DNA from: Lunularia cruciata
Taxonomy: Eukaryota > Streptophyta > Marchantiopsida > Lunulariales > Lunulariaceae
Direction of reading: 5' to 3'
Assembly (NCBI GenBank): GCA_948567375.1
Contig: OX419758.1
Span: forward strand, 41,793,001-41,857,000
Length of the DNA: 64,000 nucleotides
Shown here one piece after another: positions 36,838 through 47,349 of the stretch. The position numbers and the translations under genes were made by a program. The first letter of the stretch is position 1; each line of letters begins with the position of its first letter. The notes under the pieces were generated by a model. The model was not told the origin of the DNA, searched no databases, and saw nothing but the letters and a program-made list of their open reading frames with translations.

Positions 36838-38058
36838 ATGGGAGTCTTTGGTGATATTATTGGACAAGGGACTTTTGAGTGTGTGACAGGGGATTTGGCA
36901 CGTAGACAGACGGCTCTACCGATCTCATGTGGTGGGGTGGGTTTGCTTTCTATGGAGGAGATGGCACCTATAGCGTTTTTGGGTAGTTGTGCTCTCTCGG
37001 CACCCCTACTTGCCTCTCGTTTTGTGGTTGTTGATAGGCTAGTTTTGGAGACTTATGTGACAGAGATGGAGGGAGGATCCTTTTCTCTCCAGGTGTTATT
37101 GCGACAGACAAGAGATAGTCTATCCACACGAGCACGAGAGGGTTTTCCATCGTTTGCTTCATTATTGTCAGATTGGACTAAAGGTCTACAATCTTCCTTG
37201 ATGGAGCGATAGTGTGAGCATACGTTACATTCTCTCTTAGTTGACTCGTCCATTCCTCAGGTTACTAGAGCAGGTCTACGCTCTTGCTCCGGCAAGGGTG
37301 TAGGCTCGTGGATCCTAGCTCGACCATGCATTAGGGCTTTTCGACTCGCATCGGCTACTTTCTCTACAGCGATGAGGTTTCGCCTAGGTTTGGTCCACCC
37401 ATCTGCATCTTCACTACTCACTTGTGAGTGTAGTTCTACACTAGATGCAGCGGCGGTCCACATGACACGGTGTCCTTTTGGAAGACAGAGGATAGCTACA
37501 CATGATGCCATTAGAGACATAGTGTTTGCTATGGCACGATAGAGTGGATACTTAGCTTGGAAGGAGAGTTCGTATGCGTTGCAGACGACACGTGTCAGGG
37601 CAGATTTATACTTGGTCCGAGATGATCAGGTGACAGTAGCGGATGTCGTGGTCACGAACCTTACGCGGGATACAGTTTCGGAGGGAGTGATTACCCATCC
37701 CCCTAGATGGGCGGCGAGTGCAGCAGCAGGTCGCAAGGTCTCCAAGTATAGGGGCTTGCAGCGAGGTCACCTCTTTGTTCCTCTAGCCTTGGAGTTATAT
37801 GGAGCAATGGACACAACATTTGACACATTTGTCAGGGAGTGCGCGAGAGCTTATCATGTTAGGCATCAGGGGGTATCACTTTCACTTTCATACTTTGTAG
37901 CTTACTTTAGACAGCGTGTGTCCATTGCTCTACAGAGGGCAGTGGCTGGTGCAATCCATAGGAGAGCAATCACATTAGGTGATGTTTCTTCGGATGCTCC
38001 AGTTGTGTGTAGATCGTACGATTTGCATAGCTCGGATATTTTAGGTGCGGTAGGGTAG
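36838..38058 (+). pseudogene. LINE ORF C-terminus: thumb, CCHC knuckle, restriction-like endonuclease
   Basis: One frame broken by stops at 37210 and 37540. It contains TCECSSTLDAAAVHMTRC (C-x1-C-x9-H-x3-C, 37423-37473) and IATHDAIRDIVFAMAR. Then come RADLYLVRDDQVTVADVVV, where the two Asp are 12 residues apart (RLE pattern P-D-x12-14-D, with Ala for Pro), KVSKYRG, and PLALELYGAMD. A basic KVSKY stretch lies where RLE proteins have a catalytic Lys. The copies at 24565 and 45206 have the same residues, so the pattern is a family feature. Confidence 0.8.
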
Positions 38059-38182
38059 ATTTCTCATACAGACTCTATTGGGGCTTAGCCCCATGTTACC
38101 TTTTTTGTCTCTCCCTTGTACGGCTTGATTGGGTCTTCCCATCCTTCATTTTTCCTACTTGGTCGCCTTTTTCACATTGCCA

Positions 38183-39588
38183 GAAAAGGTTTTCTTTGTA
38201 CATTAAGGGACCTAAAGAGTGAAAAATGATATTGACATAACATTACCAATAAAGATTTTCTTTGTACATTAAGTGACTTAAATAAAATTGAGGATGAGCA
38301 CCATATTTCCTTGTATGTTCTACATATTTCAAATCATATGTGAGACATAATGCTCGGGTTGTAGACTTCTACAGCTTCAAATCCTAGCACTCTCATTAGG
38401 TCTTTACATGAGAGATGTCCCTAATTGCAACAATATTGCCTACACATCCATATAGATTCCTCGTCTTATCTTAGGTCATTCGATAATGACTTGTTTTCTG
38501 GTTTTAACTTTGTGGGTCGTCTATGCCTAATATTTATATCCATACGCAATGGAGGCAAAGTAAGAGGCTGAGACTTGGGTTCCACAAAGAGTCTAGAATC
38601 TTCAAAGCTGAAGTTAAACCTTGCAAGCCTCTTCTTGTGAGGACAAGGTAGGATAGACCATGGAGTCTAAGTAAAATCCCAAGAATTTGGACCTATAATA
38701 ATCATTTATCTTTAAGTCCAAATTTAAAACTTGGTATACCCACATTCACTTGCAGGTCTCCTTTAACTTTCAAACCAAAGTATGCTAAGCTTGGCTTTCT
38801 CAACTCGATCCTTGTGCCCTTATTGGATCTTATTGGCTAAAGCACTTTCCTACTTCTACCATTAGAAGGTACAATCACTTAGAAGGCTTATTTTATCTCT
38901 TTTCTTCTTAACTTCGGTGAAGCTCCTTAGTATACATCTCTTTCTCTCAAAGCTCCATCTCTTCTCCTTGAATTTGGATGAGTTATATTGGTCCAAACAT
39001 GGAAAACTTGCAGAGCATATTTCCACCAAACCCACATGTTGACAATTAATCCTAACGTCAAAAATATAATTGAACATGAAAACTACATCATCAACTCATA
39101 TTGCTCCTAGATCCTTACATACTCAATCTTGTTGCTCAAATTACCACACATTATATATTACTCCATTATCAACCGAATGCACATTGCTGTTCACTTTGTT
39201 TCTAAGATGTTACGCCATATGGATGTATTGAACACATTTTGTGTGGTAGATGCATGCTTTAATCAGATATGTGGCACTAGACATTCCATTACTATCTTCA
39301 TGGAAATTGCTAACTTATATCTAAAGTGAGTATAGTATTAATATAGATGCTATATATCTAATCAGCTTCCTCCTATGTTTCCTCTTGATGAGGGCCTAAA
39401 TTAGATTTCTACCGACATATGTCATTATTCTTGTTACCAATATGAATCTAATCCTCTTCAGCCTATTTTAAGATATATTAGAATCTATTATAAAGTCCAT
39501 ATTTGTTCAAATAGTTATTCTTAACCCCATCTTGCACTCCTAGTCACCTTTGACAAACAAATGTGTCATCTTCACATAGAGTAGGAAA
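38183..39588. other. unassigned AT-rich region with a 68-bp direct repeat
   Basis: Just after the LINE, 'ttttctttgtacattaag' occurs at 38190 and again at 38258, part of a repeat with ~68-bp period. The second unit's 'cataacattaccaataaag' resembles the flank upstream of the LINE. Beyond this I see no gene; the frame at 39129-39329 is not recognisable. Confidence 0.5.
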
Positions 39589-39589
39589 A

Positions 39590-39666
39590 ATGAAGGATGG
39601 GAAGACCCCATCAAGCTGTACAAGGGAGGGACAAAAAAAAAAAAAAGTAACATGGGGCTAATATCT
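39590..39666 (-). mobile_element. minimal LINE tail, inverted
   Basis: About 75 bp of the LINE 3' end ('aggaaaaatgaaggatggga', 'agaccccatcaagc', 'gggac' then A14, 'gtaacatggggcta'). The truncation lies inside the first hairpin. It is one of the shortest insertions in the window. Confidence 0.82.
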
Positions 39667-40900
39667 AAAGGAGACCATGACTCACTCAAGAGCCCATGAA
39701 GTGAGCCATGGCCTTTGACAAGTTCCGAATCTCAACCCGAGCAACAAGAAGTACCAGTAGCTTTGAAAGATTTAGATTCCTTTCATTAATGAGTATCTAA
39801 CAATATATACAAGTGACAAATACATTTACGTTACTAAACGTTTTGATAGATAAAGTAGAATTTGCGATCTAAAGAGGTTGGGAAAGACAATTGGTAGTAG
39901 TGATGTTGCTAATGATCTTAGATGCTAATGATGCTACTTCCAAAAGTGATACCTTTGAATGAGATGTGGTGAAATTCAACAATTCATATGGTTTGTTATT
40001 GACCAAGTAAATGCCTTTAGCAAAAATATCTTCTAGAAAAAACAACCTAGTGATAGAAGGATGCAAGTAATAGCGGACATTGACACTATTAAGAGTTAGG
40101 TAATGAGCAAGTATTCTTTTAGAATAAAACTAAGAAATGCTAAAAGAAATATGAGAATTACAAACATCAACAAACAGTCCTTGAATGGTGAATTACCTAG
40201 TAACCTAGTAATTAGTTTGATTCATTTACTTTCTTCTTATTCTCGCTTGATTTACTTATCATGTATATCTCTCAATTAATTCTATTGTTCTTTAGTGTAT
40301 TAAATACTAGTTTATTCTTTAAATTTTATCTTAAAACGTAATAGGTTGATTCTCTTAGTTCTTTACTATTTTTCTATTCGAAGCAATTGTATAACATTTG
40401 ATTTAGCTTATTATGCTTGTAACCCGTGCGAAAACTAAATATCTTTTGTGATAAAAGTAGTATATCAAGCTTAACCTCATTTCAATAAATATCGATGGTT
40501 GATCCGCATACAAAGCTTTTAAGGTAAACGTCTAAAAGTTTCGTCATTGGTTTTTGATTGCTTGATGCTGAATCGATCATCTCCAATTCAGATGAGGACC
40601 TGATTTACTTGTAAAAATCCGTTGAAGCTCTTTCCCGCTACAGAATGCTCTGAGATCGATCTTTACAAGTCACTAGTTGGGCCTTTCCTGATACCACCTG
40701 GAGTTCAATCAGAAATCATCTTTGTGGAGGCTATGTTTTCTCATTACGAGCTCGATGTAAAGATGTCAAGTAACGGACACACCCAAATAGTGAGATGCAG
40801 AGTCACACACTACCATTGTAGGTGCAGCCATTCTGCATTGGAACACAATGGGTTCGGACTACAAAGTTCTGCATCTCTGCCTTGAGGTGAACTACTGCAA
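39667..40900. other. unassigned region
   Basis: No recognisable gene. A rightward frame at 40622-40885 (87 codons) has ordinary composition but no known motif. GC rises towards 40600, so this may be exon or UTR sequence of an unrecognised gene. Confidence 0.35.
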
Positions 40901-41146
40901 AATCGTGCATGAACAAAGACCAGTTGGATATTCGACACCAGTGATGAGACGGCATAGTTTATGTGTGCTTGCGAGCAGAAATTGACAATGTTTTGAGATT
41001 TAATCTATAGCTATGCTGCAAGGAAAGGTAGGCTTTTCGACTGTTCCTGTCCAATGAACGCAAGTAGTACAGCCTCTTGAGTATTTTTTCCGATGGAGCT
41101 TTCAGGATGGAGAGCATGTTTTGTGTGAACAAGCAAGAAGGCTTAT

Positions 41147-42283
41147 TTAAGTTGAACGGAAGTAATTCCAAGAAATAGGCGGGGGAAGAGTAATACCAGA
41201 AAGAACTGCAGCACTGAGAAGATCACTAGCATTGATGTTACGCGTGGACTTAACACCACCTGACCTCTGTTTCACGACATCCAGTACTGTTTCGTCGCTT
41301 GTGTTGCGTTTCCTTGACGGTTTATCAGCAGCACAAAATTTTCTAAGCTTCTTCAACTTCTCTTGGGTAGCCTCGGAAGGCAGTGGAGGGTTTTGCAAGT
41401 CCCCATATTCAGAACGAGAAGCAAGTGCACATGAGGATTTACTGTGTGAAAGTACCTTGAGGTTTGTCGGTGATTGGTCAAGAAGAGGGAGACTAGCAGG
41501 CTCCCGGATGTTTGCCTCCACAACGTCACTCGGACGCCGCTGTCGACATTCTCCCTCATCCAGATCTCCTGCAGCCTTACTTGAAATGCTTTCAGGTGCT
41601 GGATCATTTCCTAACACACTTCTATCTCTAAACTTATCGTCGTTCGATTTCTTGAGAAGCGAACGAGTACCGCTGTCGTCAACTTCAACTACTTCAGGAA
41701 CTGATTTGCCGCACGTTACAGCATTCCCTTTCCGTCTATCTCCCGCAACTTTAATGTCCCCCGTAATAATCCGGAGAGCACATTCTTCATCTACCACGTG
41801 ATCTGCGGAAATGCTTGGGACTGCTGATGCATTTTGTTCTCCATCATGTGCCACGGCTTCACCATTAACGATGCTCAAGATCTTCACACTCAGCTGCGGT
41901 TCATCAACTTCAGGTAAGTGAGGGATTCCGCGATGAGAGAAACTCCAAGACAGTCGGGTTTTAGGACTCTCAGACCTATCACTATCCAGGGGCTCATGGT
42001 AGTTCTCTAATCCAACTCCGGCATAACAAGGCGTTGGAGTTCCTTCAGGAGACGCCCACTCTACGGCTTTCTGTGACGGGTCCTGGTCACTCGACATCGA
42101 CGATCCAGTAACATCGAATATTCTCTGCTGCAAACATTGGCTCGGACTCTCCTGACTAGGAGTGTCATCGATGAGGCCCGCGCCTACTTCTTCCCACCCT
42201 GGAATGACGTTTAGAAGCTCCTCTTGCGACGCTGAAATGGACACTTTCTTGAGCACAAGATTAGCCAATTGTTCTCGAGACAT
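41147..42283 (-). CDS. hypothetical protein, 378 aa, Ser/Asp/Glu-rich
   Basis: An uninterrupted 378-codon leftward frame in DNA that is clearly more GC-rich than its surroundings. I do not recognise the family. Composition is rich in Ser, Asp, Glu, Pro and Lys and looks largely disordered. Residues 308-327 (EKLKKLRKFCAADKPSRKRN) form two basic clusters that could serve as a bipartite nuclear signal. The start is the second of two ATGs created by a 10-bp tandem duplication; the first ATG (42293) opens only a 10-codon frame. The true gene may have further exons: a donor-like GGTATTAC occurs near the C-terminus, and a frame at 40959-41171 follows. The 3' third is duplicated upstream at 42443-43072. 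It could be a real lineage-specific gene or an exon of one. Confidence 0.55.
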   Translation of the reverse strand: MSREQLANLVLKKVSISASQEELLNVIPGWEEVGAGLIDDTPSQESPSQCLQQRIFDVTGSSMSSDQDPSQKAVEWASPEGTPTPCYAGVGLENYHEPLDSDRSESPKTRLSWSFSHRGIPHLPEVDEPQLSVKILSIVNGEAVAHDGEQNASAVPSISADHVVDEECALRIITGDIKVAGDRRKGNAVTCGKSVPEVVEVDDSGTRSLLKKSNDDKFRDRSVLGNDPAPESISSKAAGDLDEGECRQRRPSDVVEANIREPASLPLLDQSPTNLKVLSHSKSSCALASRSEYGDLQNPPLPSEATQEKLKKLRKFCAADKPSRKRNTSDETVLDVVKQRSGGVKSTRNINASDLLSAAVLSGITLPPPISWNYFRST

Positions 42284-42292
42284 CTCGAGACA
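42273..42292 (-). repeat. 10-bp tandem duplication making an upstream ATG
   Basis: TCTCGAGACA is present twice in a row. On the minus strand this yields ATGTCTCGAG twice, placing an extra out-of-frame start 10 nt before the long frame. Confidence 0.95.
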
Positions 42293-42442
42293 TCTAATTT
42301 CTAAATGTAGTGCTGATTCTGATTCTAAATCTCAAGCGACAGCTTCTTGTATTTGAATTTTCAGAGTGTTCATACGGCTCGGGATTCAACCAACGGAAGC
42401 CCATTCAATCCCTCCGATGTCCACTTTCTTGAGGTCACATAA

Positions 42443-43072
42443 AACCGTGCATAAAGAAAGAAAGACCAGTTGGACATGCGACATCGGAGATGAAACGGTA
42501 TAGTGTATGTGTGCTTGCGAGCAGAAATTGACGATGTTTTGAGTTTAATCTATAGCTATGCTGCAAGGAAAGGTAGGCTCCTCGACTGTTCCTGTCCAAT
42601 GACCACAAGTAGTACAGCCTCTTGAGTATTGATTCTGATGGAGCTTTCAAGATGGAGAGCATATGTTGTGTGAACAAACAAGAAGGCTGTATTTAGTTGA
42701 ACGGAAGTAATTCTGAGAAATAGGCGGCGGAAGAGTAATACCAGAAAGAACTGCAGCACTGAGAAGATCACTGGGTACCGCTTCGTCGCCTATGTCGAGT
42801 TTCCTTGATGGTTTATCAGCAGCACAAAATTTTCTAAGATTCTTCAACTTCTCTTGGGCAGCCTTGGAAGGCAGTGGAGGATTTTGCAAGTTCCCACATT
42901 CAGAACGAGAAGCAGGTGCACATGAGGATTTACTGTGTGAAGTACCTTGAAATTTGTCGATGATCGGTCGAGAAGCGGGAGACTAGCAGGCTCCAGGTCG
43001 TTCGCCTCCACAACTCACTCGGACTCCGCCGTCCACATTCTCCCCCATCCAGATCTCCAGCAGCCTAATCTT
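42443..43072 (-). pseudogene. partial duplicate of the 3' part of the 378-aa ORF
   Basis: This aligns with about 40905-41578, including the same non-coding trailer. The peptide KLKNLRKFCAADKPSRK and the ending LLSAAVLSGITLPPPIS are kept. Against the long ORF it lacks 18 codons in frame between them, and it has a one-base loss near 42943 that breaks the frame upstream. It has no start region. It is a head-to-tail segmental duplication, now broken. Confidence 0.82.
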
Positions 43073-44372
43073 TCAGGTCTCGACTCGGACCGACTCCCGC
43101 TTACTTCGTTCGAGCATCACCTGACCAGGAGCGATTGTCATTTCTTTGGTCGTCGATGGCCTCGCTCATTCCTCAAGTTGGGCTGAACTCAACAAAGCCT
43201 CGATGAGGTCATCCCTTCTCTTCAAATTAAATACAAGTTGGTTCTTTTTCAATTGCACTGGATACCGATAACTGAACGGGAAGAACATCGCTTGTTGACA
43301 ACAAGAAATGGCAAACCCAGGTCGTGTGGCAGACAGAGGTCATTTTCCACGTGGCATGAGGGTTATCGTTAAAACAAATTCGTCATGCCAAGCTTAGGGT
43401 CCTGTTAAGTCTTTCCCTCGGGTCGGTCTCGTTCGCAATCGTTGCCCTTCGGCAATTCGTGTAAACTTCCACGGTCCATTAGCCAGAGATGGACTTGACG
43501 GTACTCCAACATTGGCACATAGATTTGACGGCACCCCAAGTAGCAGAAAGCAGCCATTTAACAGCACTCCCTGATGCCACGACGCTGAACGAGTCATCCG
43601 TCGTCATAGTTGGCAATCGCGGCTGCGTGTTGGCAAGTAATGTTCTCGTCGAGATATCGGCCCTGCACAGTAAACAGGAAACCCAACTGGCAGTCAGTAC
43701 AGTCGGCCTACAGAAATTTATGAGAGAAATGTTTTACCTCGACAATTTCCCATAGGTTCCCCCTAGAGTTGAAGAAAATTTCCTTTCATTTCATCGAGCC
43801 CGTGTCGGATTCGACAGTCCTGTTCTTTTCTCGATTACATCCAGTCATATCTTTTGGATCAATTCTAATCAATTGTTGAAATTCCATTCATTTCTTTCTA
43901 CCGAACTCCGACATGGATGACTCGATCTAATTTCTTACGGCTGAACCCCAAGCCCAAAGAACTCGGTTAAACTTTCAAGCCCGACTTTTTTGAATTCCAG
44001 TAACATTTTCTATCCGACCTCCCTCCCGAAACCTTATTTCTTACAGATGACGGAGTTTGGCTTGGGGTTCAGCTCTGAACCCCAAGCCAAACTCCGTTAT
44101 CCATTGGAAATTCTAAGTTGTTCTGGTTGAATTTCGTCCAGATCGAGAGTTTGATTTCTTATGCTTCCGGGTTGAACTCCAGAGCGAGCGGGCCGAATTC
44201 TTCTTCTGGCTCGAAAATCTAATTTGTTCTGTTCCTTGTCAAACTCCACTCCGAACGGAATTCTTCTATCAACTTGAAATTCTTAAATCCGCCAAGTAGG
44301 ACTGTCGTATCGCCACGTCAAGCTACAAGTGGGACTACTCAATTTTATTGCCAACTTGGGGTAGCCGCTAAA
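43073..44372. other. unassigned, contains a long palindrome
   Basis: No gene recognised. Phrases such as 'ctgaaccccaagcc' and 'cgaactcc' recur between 43900 and 44250, suggesting local rearrangement or an old repeat. The notable structure is the palindrome listed separately. Confidence 0.4.
44051..44096. repeat. perfect inverted repeat, 22-bp arms, 2-bp spacer
   Basis: The left arm 44051-44072 and right arm 44075-44096 are exact complements. Pairing extends outward to about 44046/44101 with one G-T pair. A related half-site ('ctgaaccccaagccc') lies at about 43943. A transcript of either strand would form a stable hairpin. Confidence 0.95.
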
Positions 44373-44757
44373 TCAATAGGGATTTCAAAACTAAAATTAC
44401 AAGTACCCATAGACTTCGGTAAATAAATTTATGGGTATTGAGGAATTGTGTAACATTTTTTTTAGGATTTATATCGTGATTCGTTAAATTTTATGGATTC
44501 CGAAAATATACCCAAATATTTATGTTTAATTAATAAAAAAATTATGTGTATAATTTATATTTTTAATTTTTTTGACATTTTTAAGTCTATTAAGATCTCA
44601 AGTGATTTAAAAGATATCTCTCATTTCAAATTAAAAATTATACTGAAAAATTGAAACCCCAAGGATTCTGTTGATTACTCATAAAAGGTTTTGCAGATTT
44701 CTGCTAAACTCTGTAGAGATCCAGAGATCCGCGAAAGTTCATATTAAAACCCCCTAA
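44373..44757. mobile_element. possible MITE-like element
   Basis: It begins TAGGGATTTCAAAACTAA and ends with the complement of TTAGGGGGTTTTAATATG, weak terminal inverted repeats around a very AT-rich 385-bp core. A related start and a 'gtacccatagacttc' phrase occur near 14926-14965. I found no convincing target duplication, so this is tentative. Confidence 0.35.
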
Positions 44758-45140
44758 TGTGCCAATGTTGAGTACGAACTTCACGGTAGAATGTGATGCA
44801 GGAGCATGCAGTGCTGCTCCAAATTTGAACGCTACTAATAGTCATAGATGGACTTAGAAAAGGTTATTTCTATTTATCAGGGATAACGGTTTACTTGTAA
44901 ATTCACTTTTCGATATTTTATTTCTCATCCACTATAATTGAGAAGGTCCTTATTTAAATGAGTGAAAGTGTATCATGGCTCTAATGTGAAATCCTTTATA
45001 AGGCTATTATCAAAGAAGGACGAGAACAAGAAGTTTGGGGAATGAAAATACATCATGTAAAGTTTCACATGTGATTAACTTTTCTCATTTTTTAATTGGT
45101 ATTAAATATGAGTGTAAGATAATTAAAGGAAATCCTTTTC

Positions 45141-46050
45141 TACTAATAAATGAGGAGAAAAAGGCGACTTCGTAGGGAAAATGAAGGATGGGAATACTAA
45201 TAAATGAAAAGAGGCAACCGTGTAGGAAAAACGAAGGATTGGAAGACCTCCTCAAGCCGTACAAGGGAGAGACAAAAAAATTAACATGGGGCTAAGCCCC
45301 AATAGAGTCTGTATGAGAAATCTGCCCTACCGCACCTAAGATATCCGAGCTATGCAAGTCGTACGGTCTACACACAATTGGAGCATCCGAAGAAACATCA
45401 CCTAATGTGATTGCTCTCCTATGGATTGCACCAGCCACTGCCCTCTATAGAGCAATGGACGCATGTTGTCTAAAGTATGTTACAAAGTATGAGAGTGAGA
45501 GTGGTACCCCCTGACGCCTAACATGATAAGCTCTCGGGCACTCCCTGACAAATGTGTCAAATGCCGTGTCCATTGCTCCATATAACTCCAAGGCTAGAGG
45601 AACAAAGAGGTGACCTCGCTGCATGCCCCTATACTTGGAGACCTTGCGACCTGCTGCTGCACTCGCCGCCCATCCATGGGGATGGGTAATCACTCCCTCC
45701 AAAATTTTATCCCGCGTAGGATCCGTAACCACGACATCCGCTACTATCACCTGATCATCTTGGACCAAGTATAAGTCTACCTTGACACGTGTCATCTGCA
45801 AGGCATACGAACGCTCCCTCCAAGCCAAGTATCCACTCTCTCGTGCCATAGCAAACACTATGTCTCTAATGGCATCATGGGTAGCTATCATTTGTCCTCC
45901 AAAAAGACATCGTGTCATGTGGACCACTGTTGCATCTAGTGTAGAGCCACACTCACAAGTGAGTAATGAAGATGCAGATGGGTGGACCAAACCTAGGCAA
46001 AACCTCATCACTGTAGAGAAAGTAGTTGGTGCAATAAAATACTAATAAAT
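45141..46050 (-). mobile_element. 5'-truncated LINE copy with a repeated target site
   Basis: A leftward LINE copy (46039 to 45206), open from the knuckle through the endonuclease module (45445-46011: TCECGSTLDATVVHMTRC, VDLYLVQDDQVIVADV, PLALELYGAMD). TACTAATAAAT flanks it at 45195-45205 and 46040-46050. A third copy of that 11-mer lies at 45141-45151, and the 43 bp between the two left copies are another LINE 3' end. No RT is present. Both hairpin regions are recognisable, the first intact. Confidence 0.9.
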
Positions 46051-47340
46051 TAGAATGCATCTTTTTGTTTTGTTAGACATGGTAACTTCAGAATTCCAAC
46101 CTATTGAGATTGTTAGAATGTGAAAGCTAGTCTAGAATAACAAAGTTTAGAACGTTAAAGATAGATCCAATTGCATAGTAGATAATTGAGGATAGGCTAG
46201 TGCACTTGGTGCTAAACAAAGAAATTTGATTTCCAAGTTTTGATTGTTATTTGGTATTGAGTTAGCGTTATTTTGATAGTTTAGATTGTTATTTGATATT
46301 AAGTAGATAAAGCAAAATATTACGAGTTGACTATGATAAATGAGAATAAAGTGAATACTCTTGCTCCTCACTTTACCCATTAAACATCTACTTAGAGGAG
46401 TAGAATAAATGCATTATTTATTGCCTAATCTTGTATTTATATTTTAACATGTTTAAAACTAAACCTTTACATTTACATATATAAAAAAAATTATGATATG
46501 CTTTGACTTATTTTATAGGTGAGTCCAAACATGAGAACTAAATTCTATGAATTGCTTACAAACGCCATTATATTTAACTTCCTCTTATTCTTGGGAATCT
46601 GATTATTACTATAAAGTTTTAATTAAAGATAAAAAATAATTTTAGTCCATGCACCTTGGAAAGGAACTCAGTTAATCCTAAGTTGTGTAATCACTCCTTT
46701 TCTTTTAGTTGAGACTCAAGATATTGTTTATTTATTGAGTTGGGAGTCAAGATAGTGTTGATATTATTTTGTTGGGAATGTTTAAGATAATTTTTGAAGT
46801 AACATTGATTGCACTCTTTACTTTAAAATTTGGAAATTTGTAGTTTCATCATAATTCAATTGTGTCCTAAACCCTAAACATCAAATGTGGAATCACACAA
46901 TCAAAACATACATGTAAGGAATATTGAAAATAAATATAGTATTATCTCCATTAAGTTACATGGTCTGTTTGCAGTCTGTGGTATAACTTATGATTTAAAT
47001 TATCAGAAGTAATAACTTATTAGAATGGTTAGCCCTGACCTAATAACACTAATCCCATAATAAATATGGAAGTGCTTACTGTCCATGAGTACGCCCCAAC
47101 ACCATCGCTATAACATCAACACCATCGACAGACCATTAGCATTAGTAAGATCCTCAAGAAACTTTAGCATCTTCACAAGTCTGTTGTGACTTAGTGGACT
47201 TAGAACAAGAGATTTCATTTTACCTTTGAATAGAGTGTATTTACAGATATACAACATGTAGGTGCTATGCCTCATGAATGCACAACGGTTGAAAATATGC
47301 CAACAGTAAGGATACAAACTCTTCAAGGTTGCACACAGTT
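46051..47340. other. unassigned AT-rich region
   Basis: No gene, RNA or mobile-element signature recognised. Short frames on both strands look random. Confidence 0.4.
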
Positions 47341-47349
47341 CTAACTGAG

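Larger units (their letters stand above)
34397..38182 (+). mobile_element. longest LINE copy, R2-like domain order (broken)
   Basis: This is a non-LTR retrotransposon of ~3.8 kb, with candidate target duplication ACATTGCCA at 34397-34405 and 38174-38182. The 5' leader (34406-34922) is purine-rich in part. Domains on the plus strand are a CCHH zinc finger (34974-35036), a variable linker ending CKTLGQAGEFSRA, RT (about 35940-36700, ADD at 36428-36436), a CCHC knuckle (37423-37473), and an endonuclease-like module with Asp at 37603 and 37642. The 3' tail has hairpins GGGGCTTAGCCCC and GATTGGGTCTTCCCATC. Stops at 35049, 35574, 35926, 37210 and 37540, plus at least three frame changes, make it inactive. 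Domain order and the lack of any N-terminal APE-type endonuclease point to the RLE class. Confidence 0.88.

Noticed and set aside
41232-41801. 189-codon rightward frame
   Set aside because: It lies wholly opposite the longer 378-codon frame and has shadow-like composition (Ser/Leu/Arg).
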